A stretch of 17,699 bases of DNA from Chloroflexota bacterium (GTDB taxonomy: Bacteria > Chloroflexota > Chloroflexia > QHBQ01 > JADMIH01), in NCBI GenBank assembly GCA_015478675.1, contig JADMIH010000077.1:1-17699 (forward strand), in the 5' to 3' direction. Positions 1 to 6,935 of this stretch are shown here, one piece after another. Below the pieces are notes generated by a model that was not told where the DNA came from, searched no databases, and was given only the letters and a program-made list of their open reading frames with translations. The position numbers and the translations under genes were made by a program. Position 1 is the first letter of the stretch. Each line of letters opens with the position of its first letter.

Positions 1-54
1 CATGACCAAAACGAAAACTCACGTACTGTACGTTCGATTCCAGGTGGATCGATA

Positions 55-92
55 GTGCCTCCGAAAAGGTTTTAGGACCATTTCGGAGGCAC
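55..92 (+). other. Strong hairpin upstream of a terminator; possible 3' end of an RNA from the left
   Basis: A perfect 12-bp inverted repeat (GTGCCTCCGAAA at 55-66 with TTTCGGAGGCAC at 81-92). It continues after one A-A mismatch into GGT/ACC around a 6-nt loop. No T-run follows, so it is not itself a terminator. It lies 9 nt before the intrinsic terminator at 102-140, so both would be in the same rightward transcript, whose body is outside the window. It could be the 3' structure of an mRNA or of a small RNA. No family is recognised. Confidence 0.5.
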
Positions 93-101
93 CAACCGTA
101 C

Positions 102-140
102 AAGAGGGCACCTGGCTTAGCCAGGTGCCCTCTTTCTTTT
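102..140 (+). terminator. Rho-independent terminator (rightward)
   Basis: A perfect 15-bp stem (102-116 with 120-134, beginning AAGAGGGCACC) and a 3-nt TTA loop, followed by TCTTTT. The T-tract is on the plus-strand side only, so it ends a rightward transcript that starts left of the window. On the minus strand the hairpin is followed by GTACGG, so it is a poor terminator for the leftward gene ending at 212. Confidence 0.85.
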
Positions 141-211
141 GCTCCTCCACAGCCTTACCCAACAGAGGTGGAGTGTCTCTATACCGCAACTCACACAGCA
201 TGTTTCACCTT

Positions 212-1189
212 TTACGACCCTGCCTCAAAGAGATATGCGAAATCCTGAAGCAGGTCCAATCTATAAAGCTCTTCCTGGTACCGGAGCATCGTTGATCGCC
301 TGTGAAAGCTGGTGTGGCCTTTGCACTGCGCGGGGGAGCAAACAACTTCCGCCGCCTCTCCAATCAGGGGGCGCAACTTTGCCTGGAGGCGGCGCATCTC
401 CCATCGTTCCCATCTGTCAAATAGTCGAGCGCCAAGGAGCCTTTCCACAAGCTTGGTGCTGCTTGACGTCTCTTTACAAAGAGCTGGGCTGAGCTTTGCA
501 GGCGCGCCGAACGCACCGGGCAGAAAGCCATGCGCCCACTTATTGCTCTCAAGCATGCGGGTGTATACAGCAAGCCCACTTAGGGGCGCCATCTGAGCTA
601 GCTCGTGCGCCGTGAAGAAGTCGCGCTGCTCAAGGGCAAGTTGCCCCTCGGAGAGTATATAGTTGGGACAAAGCTCATCCCTCCAGATTCTAGCGAAGCG
701 CACCGCCGTAATCAACAACCTGCGGCAGACCCAGACACGCCCCGGCTCGGCAACAACCAGCAAGTCAATATCGGGCCTGGTAGCGACATTGCTCACAGCT
801 AGAGCGCCGGTTACAGCTACCATCCTGACGAAGGGCAACCGGGCCAGCCAACGCGCATAGCGGCGTGCCTTACGCCACAACAAGCGAGACGCTGCCTCAC
901 GTTGAGCGCGTTGCGCAAAGTAGGCTTCGTGCTCGGCCAGGCAATAGTAATCATCGAAGCAGGACACCTCGCAGGCCAACGCCTCGTCGCCCGCCAAAGC
1001 CTCGCTAATCTCACTCAGGGGGAAACAACTTCCTACCTGATACCTTGCAAGCTCTTCGACAGTTAGCGGGTACTGGAAAAGACCCGCGTATGCGAGCGCA
1101 CCCAACACGGACCGGCGCAAAGCGGAGCGCCTGGCGTCAACAAAGCTAATGCTCTCAGCGCCTATTCTCCTGTGGATTGCAAGACTCAA
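212..1189 (-). CDS. Nucleotidyltransferase-fold protein with N-terminal winged-helix-like region
   Basis: A 325-aa soluble protein. The core motif is near residues 127-146 (TGALAVSN, then D140-I-D142-LLVV). It matches the nucleotidyltransferase-superfamily pattern of a small-residue turn followed by a D-x-D pair for the metal, although the usual G-S turn is G-A here. Residues ~25-65 look like a winged helix (ALAYAGLFQYPLTVEELARY). A conserved-looking block near 170-205 (CPNYILSEGQLAL, then FFTAHELAQMAPLSG) resembles uncharacterised NTase-domain proteins that I recall beside glycosyltransferases and radical SAM genes. The start is TTG at 1189, chosen because GAGGGG lies about 8 nt upstream and no better ATG exists. 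It is the last gene of the leftward operon, 85 nt after the 883-aa membrane protein. The substrate (nucleotide, sugar-1-phosphate or protein) cannot be told, and the acidic pair alone does not prove activity. Confidence 0.7.
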   Translation of the reverse strand: MSLAIHRRIGAESISFVDARRSALRRSVLGALAYAGLFQYPLTVEELARYQVGSCFPLSEISEALAGDEALACEVSCFDDYYCLAEHEAYFAQRAQREAASRLLWRKARRYARWLARLPFVRMVAVTGALAVSNVATRPDIDLLVVAEPGRVWVCRRLLITAVRFARIWRDELCPNYILSEGQLALEQRDFFTAHELAQMAPLSGLAVYTRMLESNKWAHGFLPGAFGAPAKLSPALCKETSSSTKLVERLLGARLFDRWERWEMRRLQAKLRPLIGEAAEVVCSPAQCKGHTSFHRRSTMLRYQEELYRLDLLQDFAYLFEAGS

Positions 1190-1274
1190 GAAATCACCCC
1201 TCGGTAGAGAAATCCTTAGCTGAATTTAACTACCTGAGGGGGTTACAATTCGAAGGAAAACTAGCTCCTAACCC

Positions 1275-3926
1275 CTATTTCGCCATCTCAAGAGCCTGTT
1301 TACCGATCAGCCCAAGTTGTACCTCCTGGGGAGTGCCCGCATCGGTGGGGTGCCATTCGAGACGTGCTCGCTCAAAGTATTGGACCGTGTAGACCTTACC
1401 GTCAGCCGGGCTGATCTCAGGCATCTCCTCAGATATAGGGTAGCCAAAAAGTGCAACCCCACCTTGCTGCTGCCAGTAGCGTAAGAACGCTTGTTTCACG
1501 CCATGCCCCGTCTGCGGGAAATAGGCGTTATCAGCGCTACTGGCGAAAGGCTGTACTCTGGGCAAGCTCCAGCCTTTTGTGATCCACAGCCCCACCGGCG
1601 CGAGCATAACAACGTTAGGCGTGCCTGCGTACTCCGGGTGATATTCGAGCACCGCACGCTCAAAATACTGCACAGTGCGCGTCTGCCCGTCCAGGGGGTT
1701 CACCTGCTGCATCTCCTCTGAGATTGGGTAACCAAGCTTGTCAACGCCTCCATGCTGCTGCCAGAAGGTCCGAAAACCGCCGCCCAGCGTGTGCCCGCTC
1801 TGAAGGAAATAGCTGCGGTCGTTAGCATCAGGCTTTGTATTCAGGTCAAAGAGGATGTAGTTATTCGAGAGCTTGGCGACTTTGTAGTTAGCCAGCAGCC
1901 CCACATAATCCGATTGGCGGCCAAGCCAATTCTGGTCCGCGCTCAAAAGAAAAGCCGCGCCCTCTTGCTGCAAGGTCTGCACTGTGGCTATGTTAAACTC
2001 ATCCGGGGTAAGGGCCCACCCTGTGCGCTGAGAAGAGTTAAAAAGCTCCGGCGCTGACGGACCGGCAACGATCAACCGTGACCCGGCTGGGGTCGCCGCC
2101 GCCACATCTCGGCCAATAGCCAGCAGGTCTACAGATGGCGCGTTGGGCTGCAAACGCGCAAAGCTGGTGTTCCAGCCGCCCAATGCGATGAGGGCGAAGC
2201 CGGAGAGGACCACGAGATGGCCTATGCCCATAAACCAGGCGCGCCGTGCTCGCGCTCCGGCGCTTTGAGCACGTTGCGCGACGCTTTTACCGAGAGCGGG
2301 TTGGGCCTGCGGGCGCGGAGGCAAAGTGCCGGCCACTCGCTCCTCAGGCAGGTCAAGCAGCCATGCTGTGTGCGGTGACACTTCGTACTCAGTGTCAAGC
2401 TCGCGGCGCTGTTCGTGAATAGCCAGCCATATGCGCGCGGGCAGCGACCCTGCCCAGGCAGCCCCTACGCCGATGAGCGCACACAAAGGGAGAAGGAGCG
2501 GCAGCAAGACATCGTCGTGCCTGGCGAGCCTGCTGCTATCAATAATGACATGCAGCAACCCGCTGAGGAGCCATACGTGGAAAAGGGATTGCCAGGCCGG
2601 CCGTGCGCCATGTAACGCTCCTGCTATCAGCAGAACCGCGCCCACAAGGGTAAGCACGCGCTCGATGAGCAGGCCGACAATCTGCACATAAGTGCCACCA
2701 CTAAGGACCGAAGCCAACACCGCCGCGACACCGCCCCCGCCATCGCCCACCTGCAAGGAGAGCGCGTCACGTGCGCCCGACGATAAGAGCCACCATAGAA
2801 TAGAAGCGCCCGCAAGAGCGAACCCATAGCTGATAACGCGTCCACGATTTGGAGATTGCTCCCAGGCCGCGCGCCAACCGAGCACAGCTACCTGCCGGGC
2901 ACTATTGAGCGTAGGCCAGGAGAGAGCGCCCTCAGCAGCCGCCTTCTGCGGAGCAATCATCAGATAGGCCGCGGGCAGAAGGAGGAAAATGCTGCCGGAA
3001 TCCAGTAGAGCGGCCACTATACCTGAGAAGAGAGCCACACCGAAGGCACGCCCTGAGCCACCGGGACTGGCAGCAGATATCGACTCTCGCCAGCGCACCA
3101 GGGCCAGGGCCGCAAAAGCCTGAGCAGCCAACCATGAAGAAGCCGGAGAGAACTGCTGCCCTACCACCACGCTGAGGGGCGCAATGCTGAAGAAGAGCAG
3201 AGCGTAAAAAGCCGCGCGCGTGCCCGCAGTACGGCGCACCAGGCCGAAGAGGAGCAGTCCTGCGATGAGGCTGAAGAGGATAGCCGCACTTCTGCCGAAC
3301 CAATCGCCCGCGCCAAGGGATTGCTCACCGATAGCCGCAAGCCACCCGAACAAGGGCAAGCCTGCGACAGGATTGACAGGCGCATAGCCGTGCCAGGGAG
3401 CGGGCGGCGCGAAGAGTCGTACTGTATCCAGGCCGCCACTCACCTGACCGGAGAGTAGATGCACAAAAGCTGCATTCGTAGCCTCCGTGCCCGCAGGGGC
3501 ATCGACGGTAGGCGTGGTAATCCCAAGCAACCTCCAACCGAGAGCCAGACCGCTTACAAGCGCTACTGCCACCACCAGCCTCAGCGACCAGGGAGCCACT
3601 CGTGTCTTTACCCCGGCAACAGGCGCTTTCGCCAAGCCCCTGCGCTGCTTGCCCGCATCATCTGTACTCCTCGCGCCCGGCTTGGGCGTCGCGAGGGCTG
3701 GCCCGGCTGCGTTAGCCGACCTGCCGACATAGCGCCTCGGAGGGGCTTCCCCGCGAGCCGCTTGCGAGCGAGACTCCACCTGCACCGGCCGGCTCTTCCG
3801 TAGCGCATCGGCGCTCGACAGAATGGCAGGGGTAAGCTGCCTGTATCGCTCGGTCAGGTCGCGTGCCTGCCCCGCAAGAAAGGTTAGCTCACCGAGGAAG
3901 CGCCTGTGATTGTCAGACCTTTGCAT
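1275..3926 (-). CDS. GT-C type membrane glycosyltransferase-like protein with two C-terminal LGFP-like repeats
   Basis: 883 aa. Residues 1-110 are a basic, Ala/Pro-rich cytosolic region with a short helix (ARDLTERYRQL). TM1 is at ~115-136, followed by an extracytoplasmic loop and about nine further hydrophobic segments up to ~587. The first loop and the segment PVNPVAGLPLFGWL...DWFGRSAAILFSL follow the PMT/ArnT (GT39/GT83-like) pattern. The usual contiguous Asp-Glu dyad of loop 1 is not evident (D142 and E148 are the nearest acids). After the last TM, residues ~590-883 should be extracytoplasmic and end in two ~80-residue repeats at ~706-785 and ~802-883. Each has YF.Q(S/T)GH, a W-Q-Q motif, GG, (L/F)GYPISEEM, VQYFERA and a L-E-(Y/W)-H-P motif. 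The ATG start has GGAGG 4 nt upstream. It lies 51 nt after the 769-aa gene and is probably co-transcribed. The role is likely glycosyl transfer from a polyprenyl-phosphate donor, with the repeats binding cell-wall glycan; this is inference. Confidence 0.8.
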   Translation of the reverse strand: MQRSDNHRRFLGELTFLAGQARDLTERYRQLTPAILSSADALRKSRPVQVESRSQAARGEAPPRRYVGRSANAAGPALATPKPGARSTDDAGKQRRGLAKAPVAGVKTRVAPWSLRLVVAVALVSGLALGWRLLGITTPTVDAPAGTEATNAAFVHLLSGQVSGGLDTVRLFAPPAPWHGYAPVNPVAGLPLFGWLAAIGEQSLGAGDWFGRSAAILFSLIAGLLLFGLVRRTAGTRAAFYALLFFSIAPLSVVVGQQFSPASSWLAAQAFAALALVRWRESISAASPGGSGRAFGVALFSGIVAALLDSGSIFLLLPAAYLMIAPQKAAAEGALSWPTLNSARQVAVLGWRAAWEQSPNRGRVISYGFALAGASILWWLLSSGARDALSLQVGDGGGGVAAVLASVLSGGTYVQIVGLLIERVLTLVGAVLLIAGALHGARPAWQSLFHVWLLSGLLHVIIDSSRLARHDDVLLPLLLPLCALIGVGAAWAGSLPARIWLAIHEQRRELDTEYEVSPHTAWLLDLPEERVAGTLPPRPQAQPALGKSVAQRAQSAGARARRAWFMGIGHLVVLSGFALIALGGWNTSFARLQPNAPSVDLLAIGRDVAAATPAGSRLIVAGPSAPELFNSSQRTGWALTPDEFNIATVQTLQQEGAAFLLSADQNWLGRQSDYVGLLANYKVAKLSNNYILFDLNTKPDANDRSYFLQSGHTLGGGFRTFWQQHGGVDKLGYPISEEMQQVNPLDGQTRTVQYFERAVLEYHPEYAGTPNVVMLAPVGLWITKGWSLPRVQPFASSADNAYFPQTGHGVKQAFLRYWQQQGGVALFGYPISEEMPEISPADGKVYTVQYFERARLEWHPTDAGTPQEVQLGLIGKQALEMAK
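1278..1811 (-). repeat. Two LGFP-like repeats within the 883-aa protein
   Basis: DNA encoding two homologous ~80-residue units (about 1572-1811 and 1278-1523) separated by a short linker. Shared positions include YF, GH, W-Q-Q, GG, GYPISEEM, the DG turn, VQYFERA, L-E and HP, then AGTP. Such repeats occur at the ends of secreted or surface proteins in Chloroflexota and actinobacteria. Identity between the two units is high over the central 40 residues, suggesting duplication. Confidence 0.8.
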
Positions 3927-3977
3927 ACCGCCTCCTTTAGTTTGATGATCAGTGGTCAGTTACGAGTTGCCGTCCAC

Positions 3978-6287
3978 TCACTTTACAGGCTCCAACCTGG
4001 CATCTAATACCGCGAAACTCAACTCGCGCGGATCGCTGCTCATGCCCAGCGCAGACGGGCTGGTGGTCCCACCCGGGCTGAGGAAAGTCAACGTGCTGGC
4101 GCCCGCAGGAAGGGTGAGTGGGCCTATCTGCTGAGGTCCAAGCGCGCCAACCTGCCCATCAAAGACCGTATGATCGCCATAAAGAATCTGCAACCGGCGC
4201 GGCGGGCCGAGGCTCGTCGCGATGAACGTCAGCAGAGCCTTCTCAGCCTGCGGCGCGTCAATTCGCAGCGTAGCCGACTGGCCCATCCACCGAAAAGCGC
4301 CGTTCGGCCCTATCTCTCGCGGCTGCCAATCCTGGCCTATACTCAAAATTGGCAGCCTGGTGGCGGGCGCAGGCACGCGGTAAACCTCAAGGTCAACATC
4401 GGAGTAGAAAGGCTTTGCTGTACTACCCAGCACCTTCATGACAGCATCCCGCCAGGGCGACACGTCCACCGGGCGATCTACACGGTCGGGTAGAGGGCGC
4501 TTCTGCAATACGATATAGCGCGTCTTATAGAGAGCCAGCGCCGAAAGCTGCTCAGCAGGCCCATCGCCAAGCATGTCTCCCTCTCCGCCCTTCGCAACCA
4601 GCTCCAGGTAACCCGGCGTGCTCTCAAGGAAGGGGTGCGGAAACTCGCGGGATATGTACCCGCCGAAGATCGGCTTGCCGTGCGCGGTCTGGAAAAGCAT
4701 GCGATAGGAGCCGTGCCAGTAATCGTCCTGTGGCGGAAGCTCAAGGATGGAGAAGTCGCCTTGTTCCTGCCCAACTTGCTTGTACCACGCGGGAATATCG
4801 GCTGAACGCTGCGGGTAGGGATACTGGAATAGCTCGATGAAGATAAGGCCCACTGCCCACACAGAGAGGAAAGGGCCGCTCCTAGCGGGTGCAAGCAGAG
4901 CAGACATCCTGTTCGCAGCCACATTAGCGCCGTAACCCGCCAGCACGCCCAGGCAAAGGGTCAGGGGCATATCAAAGCGGTCCGGGCTGCGGCTGACATT
5001 AAGCACCGGTAGCTGCTCGATAATGTTGTAGGGCATAAAAAGCCGGAAGCTGGGCGAGGAGAGCCATGCCACCTCTTTGCCATTAATTTGCAGCACAGGC
5101 CCCAGCGCCAGCGCGAAGAAGACGAGCACACAAGCCGCCCAGAACCACTTCCCAGGGAGTGCAGGTGATATAGTAGCTTCCCCTCCGGCGCGTCTCATCT
5201 GTGGGCGTACCATCCTGGTCCCAAGCAGAGCTATAGCGCCGAGCGCCAGCGCGGTATAGGTGGCGTAAACCTCATAGCGGTTCGCCCCGAAAGGCCATTC
5301 TGCTCTATTTGCCGACAAACCACCCCACAACTTTTGAGCGCGCACCGGCTCGAAGAAAGCAAGCAGGTCAGCCGAGTTGCTCAGGGCGGCATTGGGGGCC
5401 GGCAGCATATAGCGCGTCAGCCCAAGCTCACGTAGCGTCGGGATGAGTACAGGGCTAACGAGCAGAGCAAAGATAGCTATACAAATCGCAATCCGAAGCC
5501 ATTGGCCGCCGACGATGCGCCACAGGGAGCCACGACCACCGCCCTGCCGCCTGTCGAAGAAATAGCGGATCAGCAGGTAGAGAGCAAGCAGCGCCGCCAG
5601 CATGAGAGCGTACATAGTGTAATACCAGTCAACCAGTGCAATAAGTAGGAGGCTGATCCCGGCAGGAAGGGCGCGCCGCCGGAGCCAACTGCCAAAGGCG
5701 CTGAGAGAGCGCCACTGCGCCGCGTAAACGGCCTGCAACAGAAACAACACGAAGAAGGGCACCCACTCCAGCGAAACAAGTTGCAGCAAACCACGCATAG
5801 TTGCTATGTGGTAAGCCGAGTAAGCGAAGACCACGCTCCCTATCAAAGCCGCCCAACGATTGCCGCAGAGGTAATGCACCAGCAGAAAAGCACCGTAACC
5901 GCCCATGACAAAGGAGAAGAGCACTATCAGGTTGTAAACCGTTGTGATAGAAAATAGAGGCAGTAGCGGCACAGCCAGCAGCCCGTTGAAAGGATTGAGC
6001 GTGTGATAGTAAAGGCTGATCGGCGTCGGGTAGTAGATCATCTCTGTGATATAAGGGGTTCGGCCCCGAAAGAGCGCATTGCTTACCCACCAAAGGTTCC
6101 AGAGGTTCTGGTCGCGGTCCTCCACGATGGTGCCTGGGGTAAGAGAGCCTGAGCCAGGGAGCAAATCGAGCAGAAGCGGCCATGTAAATAGAGTGGTGAG
6201 AGCCAGGTGAGCCAGCAGCGCGCCAAGATGCAGGCGCTGCCATATATTACGGCGCAGCGGCACGCCATCAACTGCCGATACTATCAC
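3978..6287 (-). CDS. Polytopic membrane protein, GT-C/YfhO-like glycosyltransferase candidate
   Basis: 769 aa. TM1 is at ~21-43, followed by a first extracytoplasmic loop with E56-D57-R58-D59-Q60-N61-LWNLWW, the acidic DxD-like loop expected of GT-C enzymes. A second loop is aromatic (MIYYPTP...YYHTLNPFNG), and about ten further TM segments run to ~500. The C-terminal third (~510-769) is soluble, contains an RSADIPAWYKQ-type periplasmic segment, and ends in a beta-rich domain. The combination matches large 'hypothetical/YfhO-like' membrane proteins that modify lipid-linked glycans. The start is GTG at 6287, preceded by GCAGG about 8 nt upstream. The ATG at 6291 is in another frame. It is first in the leftward operon behind the promoter at 6386-6414. 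The substrate is unknown. The family is confident as a membrane GT-C fold, but the specific reaction is not. Confidence 0.75.
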   Translation of the reverse strand: MIVSAVDGVPLRRNIWQRLHLGALLAHLALTTLFTWPLLLDLLPGSGSLTPGTIVEDRDQNLWNLWWVSNALFRGRTPYITEMIYYPTPISLYYHTLNPFNGLLAVPLLPLFSITTVYNLIVLFSFVMGGYGAFLLVHYLCGNRWAALIGSVVFAYSAYHIATMRGLLQLVSLEWVPFFVLFLLQAVYAAQWRSLSAFGSWLRRRALPAGISLLLIALVDWYYTMYALMLAALLALYLLIRYFFDRRQGGGRGSLWRIVGGQWLRIAICIAIFALLVSPVLIPTLRELGLTRYMLPAPNAALSNSADLLAFFEPVRAQKLWGGLSANRAEWPFGANRYEVYATYTALALGAIALLGTRMVRPQMRRAGGEATISPALPGKWFWAACVLVFFALALGPVLQINGKEVAWLSSPSFRLFMPYNIIEQLPVLNVSRSPDRFDMPLTLCLGVLAGYGANVAANRMSALLAPARSGPFLSVWAVGLIFIELFQYPYPQRSADIPAWYKQVGQEQGDFSILELPPQDDYWHGSYRMLFQTAHGKPIFGGYISREFPHPFLESTPGYLELVAKGGEGDMLGDGPAEQLSALALYKTRYIVLQKRPLPDRVDRPVDVSPWRDAVMKVLGSTAKPFYSDVDLEVYRVPAPATRLPILSIGQDWQPREIGPNGAFRWMGQSATLRIDAPQAEKALLTFIATSLGPPRRLQILYGDHTVFDGQVGALGPQQIGPLTLPAGASTLTFLSPGGTTSPSALGMSSDPRELSFAVLDARLEPVK

Positions 6288-6385
6288 TCATTGAGCCTGC
6301 GATTCTCTGTTGCCTGTAACTACCAGCAAGCTGGGCCTCTACTCCCACATTTCTCATCACACAAATGCGCGATGAAGTACCCTGC

Positions 6386-6414
6386 ATTCTAGCAGAGGGT
6401 AATAGACGTGTAAA
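6386..6414 (-). promoter_or_regulatory. Sigma70-type promoter of the leftward GT-C operon
   Basis: On the minus strand, TTTACA (6414-6409, 5 of 6 consensus), a 17-bp spacer and TAGAAT (6391-6386, 5 of 6 consensus). Transcription would start near 6379, giving a leader of about 90 nt before the GTG start at 6287. The composite insertion begins only a few bases beyond the -35 box. Confidence 0.6.
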
Positions 6415-6428
6415 ACATATCCACAATC

Positions 6429-6571
6429 GTAAGCGTGCAGAGTTGGGGTGTAGCAATCTTGAAGGAGTAGCTGTGGAGGCGTACCCTTACGCACCCTCAC
6501 CCCATGCCCCTCTCCCTTCATGGGAGAGGGGGCTTTAATACACTCCTGTAACCCATACTCTGAACGCTTAC
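6429..6571. repeat. MITE-like unit A
   Basis: 143 bp from GTAAGCGTGCAGA to TCTGAACGCTTAC, which are 12-of-13 inverted termini. The left half (GAGTTGGGGTG...GGCGTACCC) matches the reverse complement of the element at 17528-17692 over about 75 bp. The centre is a G/C-rich hairpin (CCCCTCTCCC...GGGAGAGGGG, about 6508-6533) of a kind seen dispersed in many bacterial genomes. Confidence 0.65.
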
Positions 6572-6580
6572 CAAACGCTA

Positions 6581-6746
6581 GTAACTGTTCAGAATTGGGG
6601 TGAGGGCGCACAGCTATCCCTTGAACTTTGTTCTACCCTTACTCTTATGAAAATGAGAAGGGTAGTAGTATAGAGGGGTGCTAAATCACTCGTATTTTCA
6701 TTCGTAATGGTGGCCCGTAGGGTCATGAGTTATTCTGAACGCTTTC
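6581..6746. repeat. MITE-like unit B
   Basis: 166 bp beginning GTAACTGTTCAGAATTGGGG and ending TTCTGAACGCTTTC. The right 50 bp (from TATTTTCATT through GGGTCATGAGTTATTC) is nearly identical to the reverse complement of 17529-17584. An internal hairpin pairs CTACCCTT with AAGGGTAG around 6634-6665. Unit B follows unit A after a 9-nt spacer. Confidence 0.65.
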
Positions 6747-6754
6747 CCACAATC

Positions 6755-6839
6755 GTGAAAGGTGAACTGTAGTGCGTATCGTGTAGCGCGTGAGGGGTTG
6801 AAGATAAAGATGGAGCCTCCATAATCCAGCACCTTTCAC
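6755..6839. promoter_or_regulatory. Leader of the radical SAM operon: inverted repeats and candidate promoter
   Basis: GTGAAAGGTG (6755-6764) and CACCTTTCAC (6830-6839) are perfect 10-bp inverted arms 65 bp apart. Between them is TTGAAG (6798-6803), a 16-bp spacer and CATAAT (6820-6825), a plausible plus-strand promoter for the operon starting at 6936. Promoter strength and use are uncertain. No cobalamin riboswitch core or B12 box is visible in 6747-6935. Confidence 0.4.
6810..6822. promoter_or_regulatory. 13-bp palindrome, candidate operator
   Basis: ATGGAG-C-CTCCAT, a perfect dyad overlapping the spacer and the first bases of the candidate -10 box at 6820-6825. This is where a repressor would be expected to sit. 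The regulator is unknown. Confidence 0.4.
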
Positions 6840-6935
6840 CCCAGGCGTAACAGAGCTTCGTATTCTACAGGGTGAGACGCGCACTGCTCTGTATTGAGAA
6901 TAGAGATTTCACAGGAACATAGGCGAGACGGTACT

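Larger units (their letters stand above)
6421..6756. mobile_element. Composite MITE-like insertion flanked by a 10-bp direct repeat
   Basis: CCACAATCGT occurs at 6421-6430 and again at 6747-6756, immediately outside terminal inverted repeats: GTAAGCGTGCAGA at 6429-6441, and TCTGAACGCTTTC at 6734-6746 in the opposite sense. The ~316-bp insert has no coding capacity. It consists of two related units (6429-6571 and 6581-6746), each bounded by the same inverted termini and each holding an internal hairpin. The flanking repeat is best read as a 9-10-bp target-site duplication made when the two units inserted together. A third copy of the family is at 17528-17692. No transposase is present, so movement would depend on one supplied in trans. 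The parent family is not recognised. Confidence 0.65.

Noticed and set aside
6508..6533. Intrinsic terminator at CCCCTCTCCC...GGGAGAGGGG
   Set aside because: The stem is strong, but it is inside repeat unit A, is not followed by a T-run, and ends no gene.
6894..6935. TTG start 14 codons upstream for the first radical SAM protein
   Set aside because: The extra residues do not resemble the family, and MILLYNPRA at 6936 is the typical start of the B12-binding domain.
6747..6935. Cobalamin riboswitch in the leader of the B12 radical SAM operon
   Set aside because: A GGGTGAGACGCG stretch drew attention, but no B12 box or conserved core was found.
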